Below, one piece after another: positions 53,043-60,993 of a stretch of 64,000 nt of DNA. Where the stretch lies: NCBI RefSeq assembly GCF_024244095.1, contig NW_026250689.1, positions 62,001 to 126,000 of the forward strand, given 5' to 3'. The DNA is from Nematocida homosporus (lineage: Eukaryota > Microsporidia). The translations under genes were made by a program, and so were the position numbers. Position 1 is the first letter of the stretch. The number at the start of each line of letters is the position of its first letter. The notes below the pieces were generated by a model. The model searched no databases, was not told the origin of the DNA, and saw only the letters and a list, made by a program, of their open reading frames with translations.

Positions 53043-56042
53043 CTAGGATGGTTGGTAAGCGTCCGGATATATAACGATAAGAGGTACTTTGCAGTAGTTG
53101 AGGAAAAAGAAGCGGAAATCCTCTAGGGTTATGTTCTGGAGAACGTTTGTGAACTTTTTCTGATAGCAAGGCTCTTTCCAAAAGTCATCACAGCTGAAAA
53201 GTAGAGTGATTTTGGTGAAGGGCTGATTAATGCTGTTGACAATACTAAACGTCAGCTGTACTTGTTGCTTGTACAGCTCAAACAGCTCGGGAGTACAGGT
53301 CCCTATCGCCCAACTTAGGTATTTGTGATATGCCATAGCTGAGTTAAAAACCGCAATAGGACTGTATCGCCCGCTTAAGCTAAAGCTCGCAATAACAGTT
53401 TCATCGAAGATATTAATGGAATGGTCGAACTTTTTGAGGATTTCTGTATCAAAGTTTAGCTTTATGATGCTATGGCCTGGGTTTGTTGAGCTAGTCAAAG
53501 GTGGTGTGGCGGTCTGGGCGTTTAGCCAGTATTCTATTTCCACGAGATTGGGATGGTCGGCGAGATTTTTGGGTGAGAATTGGGTAAGCAATAAATAGTA
53601 GGCTAGAATGTGGTAGTTTGTTCGGTCTAGGGTATGGATAGGATCGATATGGAAATATCCAACGAAGGCAGACATCAGCTCGGTCTCTAAGGACATATAG
53701 ATCTCTGTGTCGTAGTTGCGAACTAATTGGTACTTAGTGATTGGCTGGGGTGTGATGTAACTTGTGACTGTATTAATGATTAGATGGAAGATATCAAGTG
53801 ATGTGTTTTCTACTCTTATGTTGATTAGTGCTTTGGTAACGATGGGGCTATTAAAGGACGCGTTCGTTGCCAAGATAGCTCTACAACACTCATTAGGTGT
53901 ATATCGAGCCAATCGCCAGACACGAGCGAATAAGTATTGTTGTAGAGTTGGTGGTGTTTGTATGGCTGCGTTCGAAAAGAATTCATATGCCTTAAGCAAG
54001 GCAGTGGCTTCCTGAGTAGGATTGATAGTGGTGTTTTTGTAGATTATAAAGAACGCTTCAAATATACCTTTGATTGCTGTCTCTGGTCCTCGAGCAATAA
54101 CGATAGTCTTGTCGTTTTCTTTAATATCTGCATCGATAAACACATCGGTATCTTCGATCCATTGCCGGAGACAGGCTTTAGTGCTTTCTAATACTGTTAG
54201 TACGTGCGCAACATGCCAGATGTAGGTTTTAATATCGATAAGATAGTCGTTGCTAGTAAGCACAACACTAGCTGTTGCTAGTTCCTGGCTTTGGGGATCA
54301 GTGACAACACATGCTTCAAGACCCAGCTCGTTGTGTGTGTGATATAGGACCTGACTAGTGCCAATTGATGAGGGATTAGCGTTGGGCGGATTAGCAGGTA
54401 GTGCGCTAGAAGTAGCTTGTTGAAAAGCGTCGGCGGGGTTGGGTAGAAGACCAAATAGAGGTCGTTGTGGCTGCTGTTGTTGCTCAGGATTAGAAATGCT
54501 ATTCGGCAACTGGGGGCTGGCCTCGGTACTGGTGTTGGAAATAGCAAGGCTGGGCTGTTGATTCGTTAGGACGGCAATAGCATGGCCTAACTGTGCATCG
54601 GGCTCGCTTATGCATATAATGTCTTTGATTCGTTCAACTCTCGCAGTTGCGGCTAGCATGGAGGCAACAATCGGGGCAATCCGCGGCGGTCCTGGTAATT
54701 GTTGCCAATGGACATGAGTGAGTTCAGCACTAACCTTCCATTTCTCTCGATCCATTGCAGTTTCGAGTATACCAGCCAAGTCAGAAATCATATTAGGATC
54801 TGGTACCGGTTCAAAGGCAAAATTAAGGAGGTTGGTTGGTGTATCAAAGAACATGTAGACGGATGCCAGATTAGCAAGAGTACATAGCAATACGTTTGGG
54901 ACTCTTTCAGGGTTGGGGCATAAATGCGTTTTGTATAACTGGTATAAAACCGAGTCTGGGCGCTTATAAGAGGCTTTGATAGCTTGAAAGAAACCCGACA
55001 ACAGATCTAGAGCCTCGGTAAACTCTATTGTTTTCGTGTCATCTACTTCTATGGTGATATAAAGACTTAGTGTGGTTTCTAGAGCAGTTAGAGGCATAGC
55101 TTTGATTCGAAGGCCATTGTTGGGGTGTGCTTGAAGATAGTTATTGTATATGATATTGCAGCAGAAGAATAGGTGGTATAGGTCGGTTAGTACTGGCCTA
55201 GTGCCTGGTGTGATTCTATCAAGAAGTGGGACAATAATAGTGATTGTTGTCTTTTCGGATGAGCTTGAAGAATGGAGTGTTTTAGGAGCTATTAGTAGTT
55301 GGGGTAGGTTGACCGTCGGATGGGATGATGCTGTTTCATTCAACGAATACATTTTGGGTATTTTGTCCGCTTGACATAGGGTTTCTCGGTGGTGTTCGTG
55401 AAAGTGGCAGTACAGAAAACTTAGTAGAGCTATTGGTTGGCTGGGGGAAACAATTACAAGTCGGATATTTTGGAAATCGAACGTCTCAGCCCATTCCATA
55501 GCAATTTCGGCGGTGGAAGGGCAAAGGTCGGATGTGTTGTTCTGTGAGTTTGAAAAGTGGTGTCTCTTGACTTGGTCGATTATATCTGAAGTGGGTTGGG
55601 GAGTAATAACTGATTGTAAGAGTTCAAATGGTATTAGGCATTGGGGATCATTTAAGAAGAACTCGAGTGTGATGAAGTTATGGCTAACGGTGATAGTATG
55701 GCTATTGGGTCTTGTTAGAAATTCTTGATATGGCTGGTGATTATTTCTGGGTTGTAGCTTATGTCGGAGAAGTGCTCCTAAAAGGTGGCTTGAAGGATTG
55801 CCTCTGACCCCGGCATCCCAAGAGCGTTTCTTGACAGAAATGCTAACCTGGGTGTGTGGACTATCAGGCTGGACAAGGATAAGATACTGAAGCCCGTTGG
55901 CTAAATTGGTGTAGATGTAATTTGGATGGTCTTTTTGTTGCTCGTTTGTGGCCATACTTTGAAATGATAGCTTAAAGAGGCCTAAGACAATCAAGAAAGA
56001 TAGAATTAGATTAGTTAGAGAGTTTTTTGATCGTTTACTCAT
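53043..56042 (-). CDS. Secreted M16 (insulinase)-like protein without a zinc site, shorter paralogue
   Basis: The 999-residue product starts with a signal peptide (LILSFLIVLGLFKLSFQSM). The M16-like opening reads TNLANGLQYLILVQPDSPHTQVSISVKKRS. The position of the HxxEH motif is occupied by SSHLLGALLRHKL, so zinc binding and catalysis are not expected. NHQPYQEFLTRPNSHTITVSHNFITLEFFLND and FQNIRLVIVSPSQPIALL fit later strands of the fold. It shares long identical blocks with its neighbour, for example TIQTPPTLQQ, YTPNECCRAIL and HILAYYLLLTQF. It ends IVIYPDAYQPS at a stop that cuts off an ancestral tail. Confidence 0.72.
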   Translation of the reverse strand: MSKRSKNSLTNLILSFLIVLGLFKLSFQSMATNEQQKDHPNYIYTNLANGLQYLILVQPDSPHTQVSISVKKRSWDAGVRGNPSSHLLGALLRHKLQPRNNHQPYQEFLTRPNSHTITVSHNFITLEFFLNDPQCLIPFELLQSVITPQPTSDIIDQVKRHHFSNSQNNTSDLCPSTAEIAMEWAETFDFQNIRLVIVSPSQPIALLSFLYCHFHEHHRETLCQADKIPKMYSLNETASSHPTVNLPQLLIAPKTLHSSSSSEKTTITIIVPLLDRITPGTRPVLTDLYHLFFCCNIIYNNYLQAHPNNGLRIKAMPLTALETTLSLYITIEVDDTKTIEFTEALDLLSGFFQAIKASYKRPDSVLYQLYKTHLCPNPERVPNVLLCTLANLASVYMFFDTPTNLLNFAFEPVPDPNMISDLAGILETAMDREKWKVSAELTHVHWQQLPGPPRIAPIVASMLAATARVERIKDIICISEPDAQLGHAIAVLTNQQPSLAISNTSTEASPQLPNSISNPEQQQQPQRPLFGLLPNPADAFQQATSSALPANPPNANPSSIGTSQVLYHTHNELGLEACVVTDPQSQELATASVVLTSNDYLIDIKTYIWHVAHVLTVLESTKACLRQWIEDTDVFIDADIKENDKTIVIARGPETAIKGIFEAFFIIYKNTTINPTQEATALLKAYEFFSNAAIQTPPTLQQYLFARVWRLARYTPNECCRAILATNASFNSPIVTKALINIRVENTSLDIFHLIINTVTSYITPQPITKYQLVRNYDTEIYMSLETELMSAFVGYFHIDPIHTLDRTNYHILAYYLLLTQFSPKNLADHPNLVEIEYWLNAQTATPPLTSSTNPGHSIIKLNFDTEILKKFDHSINIFDETVIASFSLSGRYSPIAVFNSAMAYHKYLSWAIGTCTPELFELYKQQVQLTFSIVNSINQPFTKITLLFSCDDFWKEPCYQKKFTNVLQNITLEDFRFFFLNYCKVPLIVIYPDAYQPS

Positions 56043-56068
56043 GGGCTAGTAATTAAAATCAAAAAAAC

Positions 56069-56081
56069 CCTAAATAAGACT
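56069..56081 (-). promoter_or_regulatory. TATA-like start-proximal element of the shorter M16-like gene
   Basis: AGTCTTATTTAGG on the coding strand lies 27 bp before the ATG and is identical to the element of the other paralogue. Confidence 0.5.
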
Positions 56082-56097
56082 AGACTGTATCCGATTA

Positions 56098-56107
56098 CCA
56101 TAAAAGG
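56098..56107. promoter_or_regulatory. CArG-box-like element of the shorter M16-like gene
   Basis: CCATAAAAGG followed by AAATT lies 56 bp before the ATG at 56042, at the same spacing as in the paralogue although the surrounding bases differ. Confidence 0.5.
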
Positions 56108-56351
56108 AAATTTTCTAAGTTAAAAATTGAGTTGGGTTGGGTTAGTATTATTGATTAAAACCCCAATGAAAAGCATGTTTGTATTGGGTAGGATAATGTG
56201 ACATGAAGTTAAGCAACCAGTGAATTATACTCAGCTAGATATCAACTATTTATTCCATCGGATATTAAAGTATTATTGCCTTTATTGTAGTTATATGTTA
56301 AGATAGGCTATGTTGATATTAAGATAATACTATGCTGGCATTAAGATGGCA

Positions 56352-56891
56352 TTAGGATGAACTCGAAGGAGAAGAGGGTATGGGATTAGTATTGGTGTTT
56401 GTATTGTGATTGGGGTCGGGGTCGGGGTTAGTATTGGCTGGGGGTCGCGAGATGTTGAGGCTCTTTTGGATCTCAGCTAGAGTGGGTGTTAACTCTTGCT
56501 TGGCCTCCTTAATGCAAATAAGATGTAAAGTATCTAAGAAAACCAGGCCCAGACAAACAGAAAGATAGATGGGATGACTACGCAAGAAGAGTAGAATACC
56601 TATATCGACTAAGTTCAAGCCTAAAGAAGTAAGGAAGAGACCAAAGAAGACTTTAAGACAAACTGAAAGAGTCACCCGGCTGTAATCATTTGCTAAGTAT
56701 CCTTCAATCATTAAGGCAGACAGCATATTACTACAGAGAATGATTAGCAAATAGAGCAAAGAGTGGACTAAAGGAAAGATTCCAACACTAACCTTTTCTA
56801 TACTAAAGACCAGCGAAGTAACTACAGTTGACAGTCCAAAACAGAAGAAAGGAAAGGTGCTTAGGACCAACAGAGGGAGAAACTTAAGCAT
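56352..56891 (-). CDS. Four-span membrane protein with Asn/Pro repeat tail
   Basis: The 179-residue product has hydrophobic spans near 3-25, 36-62, 78-105 and 107-127. A cytosolic-looking helix (EAKQELTPTLAEIQKSLNI) and a low-complexity tail (NPDPDPNHNTNTNTNPIPSSPSSSS) follow. I recognise no family with confidence. The tail text is the A/C-rich dialect translated. Start ATG at 56891. It lies upstream of the M16-like genes and downstream of TFIIB on the same strand. Confidence 0.6.
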   Translation of the reverse strand: MLKFLPLLVLSTFPFFCFGLSTVVTSLVFSIEKVSVGIFPLVHSLLYLLIILCSNMLSALMIEGYLANDYSRVTLSVCLKVFFGLFLTSLGLNLVDIGILLFLRSHPIYLSVCLGLVFLDTLHLICIKEAKQELTPTLAEIQKSLNISRPPANTNPDPDPNHNTNTNTNPIPSSPSSSS

Positions 56892-57136
56892 AATTTAATG
56901 ACTAATTGAATTGGTTAGGTTAGTATTGGGTGGAGTGGAGTAGAGTGGAGTGGGGTAGAGTGGAGTGAAGCGAAGTGAAATTAAGTAGTGTGTTGGTATT
57001 GGATTAGTAGCAGTGGTAGTAGGTCTTTGTCTATAAGTGGTTGCAATCTACTAATGACCTACTAGTTGCTAGGATTGGTATTGGGTTGGGTGAGTTGGGT
57101 TAAGGTGGTTAGTATTGGGTTGGTATTGGGTGCTGA
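56892..57136. repeat. GT-rich spacer
   Basis: GGAGTGGAGTAGAGTGGAGTGGGG and TTAGTATTGGGTTGG repeats fill the gap. No gene is seen. Confidence 0.5.
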
Positions 57137-58072
57137 CTAGGAGTTAGGAAGAGTATCTAGAATGCTTTTAGGAACTAGACCTTCTGGGACTAGCTCATAA
57201 CGATAGGGCAGGAGTTCTTTATAGGTGTTCTTTATGGTGACATCGGTCACATTAGTAACTATTTGAATGTCTTTTTGGATCTTCTTCTGGGTCGGGAATA
57301 AGTAAGTAATTAAGTAGATAATAGCAGCTGCAATTGAATCGGGTGATTTACCAGCAATACATCCCAAAACTTGCGCTCTTTTACTGATAGCTAAAGCAAC
57401 CTTTTGAATTTCTATGCTTAAAGTCAAATCAGAACAGAATCTAGCCACAATATCTTCAGTCGAAACAACAGCCATCTTTTCTATATGCGGGAAGATAGCT
57501 TTATAACACCGACCTATTTCCTTTTTAGGCACAGCAGTTAAAACACTCACTTCCTTAAAAGTACGAACAAAACCGGCCTTACGACAGGCAATATAAATGC
57601 AAGCAGCAGCTACTCCTTCTAAGTTCTTCCCTTTCAGAACCTTCTTCTTCTCTACGGTCTTAAAGATATACTTAGCAGCATCAGAAATAGTCTTAGAAAG
57701 ATTCTTGCGCTCACAAAAAGCAGTGATTAGATTGAGTCCATTAATAAGTGCTCTTTCCGGTCCTCTTAAACTGCTTTTCATTTGAGTCTTAGCTAGACTG
57801 TAGGAAGAAAGACCTGCGCCTGAAGAGATAAGCGTATCTAATTGTTCTGAGTCTAGGAATGGATTACTGGGACCTCCAACTCGACTTGGATTTTCAGCTG
57901 AATCACTAAATGTTCGCCATTCCCCTTTTTCATCAATAATTCTACCTCCAATCGTGCATCCACAAGCCCCACAAACGTTATACCCATTTTTATAATCTTC
58001 AATGATCTTCTCTTCTTCCTTGCAATCTGGACAACTCTGTTTACCAGTGCGTTTGAGTTGCATGGCCGCCAT
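57137..58072 (-). CDS. SUA7: Transcription initiation factor TFIIB
   Basis: TFIIB bridges TBP-bound promoters and RNA polymerase II. The zinc ribbon uses C14, C17, C34 and C37 (CPDC, CGAC). The B-reader/finger region GGRIIDEKGEWRTFSDS follows. Two cyclin-like repeats come next: LEGVAAACIYIACRKAGFVRTFKEV in the first, and SPDSIAAAIIYLITYLFPTQKKIQKDI in the second. The length is 311 residues from the ATG at 58072. The frame is open to a GTG upstream, so an N-terminus eight residues longer is conceivable only with a non-ATG start. Confidence 0.94.
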   Translation of the reverse strand: MAAMQLKRTGKQSCPDCKEEEKIIEDYKNGYNVCGACGCTIGGRIIDEKGEWRTFSDSAENPSRVGGPSNPFLDSEQLDTLISSGAGLSSYSLAKTQMKSSLRGPERALINGLNLITAFCERKNLSKTISDAAKYIFKTVEKKKVLKGKNLEGVAAACIYIACRKAGFVRTFKEVSVLTAVPKKEIGRCYKAIFPHIEKMAVVSTEDIVARFCSDLTLSIEIQKVALAISKRAQVLGCIAGKSPDSIAAAIIYLITYLFPTQKKIQKDIQIVTNVTDVTIKNTYKELLPYRYELVPEGLVPKSILDTLPNS

Positions 58073-58601
58073 CTGCTGTAAATTTTTAGCAAACACGGCT
58101 GGTTTTACTCTCTGCTTATCTCTTAGCTTGATTTTGACCTTTACCCGGCTTAGTACTCTTTGTCCATTCTGTTTCTGGTCTTAACTGTTCTATTTTAATA
58201 ACATTCTATTGGTTTTGTATTGTTTTAGTCTGGCTGGTGGTCTGTTTATCTTATTGATATACTTTTACTGGGGTAATATTACTCTATCTGAATAAGACTC
58301 TATTGTTTATCTTGGCAACCCGTCTTTGTTTATCTTAATAATATAATATCTTCTTGGCATCTGTCTTATTGGCATACTTGATTTTAACTCAACTTAGTAC
58401 TACGCTAGACCGGTTCATAGCAATTCCGGCCGGGTTAATCGTGCTTAATCGTGCTTAATACTAACTCAAACACATGCGGTAACTTACTTGGCGTGAGGTT
58501 GGTGGGTTGCCTGGGCGGTGATTGGTTAGTTTTCTAATTAAGATAGGCCACGTAAAACAGTTTCAAATTCACGGTATTTAGGTGCCTTATGGAGCGGGCG
58601 C
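58073..58601. other. Spacer between divergent genes
   Basis: The region is pyrimidine-rich at first (TTGTTTATCTTGG), then carries a direct repeat TTAATCGTGCTTAATCGTGC near 58436. No RNA gene or coding frame is recognised. It must hold the promoters of TFIIB and of the secreted protein. Confidence 0.45.
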
Positions 58602-59324
58602 ATGAAAGGTCTTTTGTTGCTTGGTTGCTTTTTAGCTGTCCGTGCTTATAATGACCTCGATATGGGCTTCTTCCTTATTCCGCGCAATCAAGCAATTGAT
58701 GCCCCGGTGATGGCTTTGGCCTTAACTAGAGCAAGCGAACTAGAGATACAACATCTTTCTCAGGACAGTCATGCCCAACTCTTCATCCAAGAAAGAGTAC
58801 GTAAAGGCAAGATTTGTCTTAAACACCATCCAGACAACTGCATTCGCATTGCCAAAGTACCTATCTCCCAAGGCTCTACCTTTGTTAAGAAGTACAAAAT
58901 GTGCTCAGTGACTAAACTAGCTACTGCTAAGCTCTTTTTAGAAGTCACGCCGTATTCCCAGCAAGTTATGGTTCGTATTCATGAATGTCGAGCTCTTTGT
59001 GTTTATTCACACCACCGCCGCCAACCACTCGGCAGTAAAAACTACTTCGTTAACTTAGGCTTCTGTCGAGCCGGACAAATGAACAATCTCTTTACCTTTA
59101 TTGATGAAACCCAAATCGAGTCCTATCTAGCCGACCGCCATCTTGACCGCCATTTACTTGATCATTATAATCCCCAATCCGACGATACAGATGCACTCAA
59201 CCACATAGTTTCCCACGCTCTTAGCTACCCGCCTACGTTCAGCAACATCCCCACCTCTAAACTCGTTCGGGCCAACTCTATAATCCCACCCGTCCTACCC
59301 CGCATATATACTACTCACGTGTAA
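58602..59324 (+). CDS. Secreted protein of unknown function, Cys-containing
   Basis: The 240-residue product begins with a signal peptide (MKGLLLLGCFLAVRAY). The mature part has seven or eight Cys residues (KICLKH, DNCIRI, MCSV, ECRALCVY, GFCRAG) that could form disulfides. Many His residues follow, and no membrane span is seen. I recognise no domain. It is followed after 9 bp by an ER thiol oxidase gene on the same strand, which would suit a disulfide-bonded secreted protein. An out-of-frame ATG at 58589 precedes the start. Confidence 0.65.
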   Translation: MKGLLLLGCFLAVRAYNDLDMGFFLIPRNQAIDAPVMALALTRASELEIQHLSQDSHAQLFIQERVRKGKICLKHHPDNCIRIAKVPISQGSTFVKKYKMCSVTKLATAKLFLEVTPYSQQVMVRIHECRALCVYSHHRRQPLGSKNYFVNLGFCRAGQMNNLFTFIDETQIESYLADRHLDRHLLDHYNPQSDDTDALNHIVSHALSYPPTFSNIPTSKLVRANSIIPPVLPRIYTTHV

Positions 59325-59333
59325 ATAAACAAC

Positions 59334-59816
59334 ATGCGCAAAGAAGTCCTTCTCCAACGCGCCGGCCTTGGTCTCCTTTCCCTTTGGATTCTCTTAACCG
59401 GCTACAAAGTTACTCGTAAATACTTCCATACGCCCACTCTTTTCCCAGCCAAACTCACCACCCCAAATGACCAGTACTACACCATGCCCCCCACCAAAGC
59501 CGAACGCCGCAACGAACTAGGCCGATCCACCTGGACTCTTCTCCATACTATTGCTGCCAAATATCCCGCCTATCCCTCCCGCGAAGAGAAATCCAACGCC
59601 ATAAAACTCATTGACCTCCTTACCAAAATGTTCCCCTGTGACGAGTGCCGCACCCATTTCCAAGCCCTAGTCCGATCCTTCCCCCCACAAGTCAACACCC
59701 AAGAAGAATTCGCCACCTGGCTCTGCCAAGCCCACAACATCGTTAACAAACGCCTCAACAAGCCCGTCTTCGACTGTACTCGTCTAGACAACCGTTGGGA
59801 TTGTGGCTGCAAATAA
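59334..59816 (+). CDS. ERV2: Erv2-type FAD sulfhydryl oxidase
   Basis: Erv/ALR oxidases make disulfides and pass electrons to oxygen. An N-terminal membrane anchor (LGLLSLWILLTGY) is present. The FAD-binding block ELGRSTWTLLHTIAAKYP follows. The active-site CDEC is at C102 and C105, and FAxWLCQAHNIVNKRLNKPVFDC completes the family. The protein ends WDCGCK: a CGC pair at C157 and C159, the shuttle disulfide position known from yeast Erv2. This points to an ER/secretory enzyme rather than the mitochondrial Erv1. The 160-residue length is near minimal. It starts 9 bp after the upstream secreted-protein gene. Confidence 0.9.
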   Translation: MRKEVLLQRAGLGLLSLWILLTGYKVTRKYFHTPTLFPAKLTTPNDQYYTMPPTKAERRNELGRSTWTLLHTIAAKYPAYPSREEKSNAIKLIDLLTKMFPCDECRTHFQALVRSFPPQVNTQEEFATWLCQAHNIVNKRLNKPVFDCTRLDNRWDCGCK

Positions 59817-60148
59817 TCACTTTGCTACTTTGCTACTTTGCTACACCACCACCACCACTACCACTACCAACTCACTACCAACTCATTACCAACTCAATGA
59901 CATCACTTACCCAATAAGGAAATTTTAACTCATCTCTACCATTACTCCACTAGGAAATTTTAACTCTCCCTACCAACTACCAACTACCAACTCAACTACC
60001 AACTACTACCAACTACCATCCCTACACAATACTAACTCAACTCTAACTCAACTCAATACTAACTCAATGCCAACTTAATCTTATCTCAAGTTAATATCAA
60101 CTTAACTACTAACTATTGTTATATTTTAATTATTTTTAGCCCCTAGTA
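59817..60148. repeat. AC-rich spacer upstream of eL19
   Basis: CCACCACTACCACTACCAACTC and ACTACCAACTACC repeats fill the left part. Two copies of AGGAAATTTTAACTC lie at about 59917 and 59951; the first is joined to a CArG-like CCCAATAAGG at 59910. The leader ends TTTTTAGCCCCTAGTA. Confidence 0.5.
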
Positions 60149-60676
60149 ATGGCAGAAAGGACCGAAAAGCCTCCTAAATATGAGCGGCCAGATTTAACAA
60201 AGGTAAGAAAAATGGCAGCTAAAGTCTTAGATTGTGGTAAGAATAAGATCTGGTTGGACCCAAGTGAAGCAACAGCCTTAGCAGAAGGAAAGACTGAAGA
60301 GCAAGTGACTAAGATGGTAGAAGACGGTTTGATTGTGCAACGACCAACGATTGGTAACTCAAGAGGACGAGTGAGACAGTTCCGACTGGAGAGATCTATG
60401 GGTAGACATAGAGGTCTTGGTCGCCGTAGAGGAACCAGGAATGCTCGTTTCCCAGAGAAGAAGATCTGGATGTTAAGAATTCGGGCGATTAGAAAGGATC
60501 TTAAGGGTATCCGGGACGAGGGTCGCATTGATCGGGCAATGTACAGAGCTGTTTACTTAAAGGCTAAAGCTGGTTGCTTTAAGAGCCGGAAAATGATGAA
60601 AGAGTACATTGCTAATGAAGAGTTGCGTAAGAAGAAGGAAGAGATGGTTATGGCCCAAATGGGTGGTATGCAGTAG
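60149..60676 (+). CDS. RPL19: 60S ribosomal protein eL19
   Basis: eL19 is a basic protein of the large subunit that forms inter-subunit bridges. KMAAKVLDCGKNKIWLDPSEATALAEGKTEEQVTKMVEDGLIV is the conserved N-terminal helix-turn-helix. The basic block GRHRGLGRRRGTRNARFPEKKIWMLRIRAIRKDLK and the helical C-terminus follow. The length of 175 residues is typical. Start ATG at 60149. The leader TTTTTAGCCCCTAGTA resembles those of the other ribosomal genes here. Confidence 0.95.
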   Translation: MAERTEKPPKYERPDLTKVRKMAAKVLDCGKNKIWLDPSEATALAEGKTEEQVTKMVEDGLIVQRPTIGNSRGRVRQFRLERSMGRHRGLGRRRGTRNARFPEKKIWMLRIRAIRKDLKGIRDEGRIDRAMYRAVYLKAKAGCFKSRKMMKEYIANEELRKKKEEMVMAQMGGMQ

Positions 60677-60993
60677 GATACAATAAACGGGATTCTTTCT
60701 ATTTGTGTTAGTTTTTGATTAGATTGTGTTAGTTTTTGATTAGATTAGATTAAATTGTGTTGTGTTAAGTTGGTTTTTGATTAGATTGGGTTGTGTTGTG
60801 TTAAGTTCGTTTTTGATTAGATTAGATTAAGTTGTGATGGTTTATTGGGCTAGTCTGGATTGAGTTGGTAGTATATAGTTGTAGTTGGTAGTCTGTATGT
60901 AGAGTTGGTAGTGTATAGTATATAGTTGGTAGTGTGTAGTATATAGTTGATAGTATGTATGTAGTATGTAGTATGTATGTAGTATGTATGTAG
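60677..60993. repeat. GT/AT repeats and TATG-type microsatellite
   Basis: TTAGTTTTTGATTAGATTGTG units repeat to about 60840. From 60870 the plus strand is TAGTTGGTAGT, TAGTATGTATG and GTATGTAGT repeats. The block abuts the 3' end of the gag-like gene. Confidence 0.6.

Larger units (their letters stand above)
56043..56351. other. Promoter region and spacer
   Basis: The first 65 bases carry the elements shared with the downstream paralogue. The rest has TTGGGTTGGGTTAG units and AT-rich sequence (TTATTCCATCGGATATTAAAG). No coding frame is seen. Confidence 0.5.

Noticed and set aside
60121..60150. Possible 5' UTR intron end (TTTTAATTATTTTTAG) before eL19, with a similar one before uS13
   Set aside because: No matching GTAAGT-type donor with an upstream ATG is visible, and the downstream frame is complete from its own ATG.
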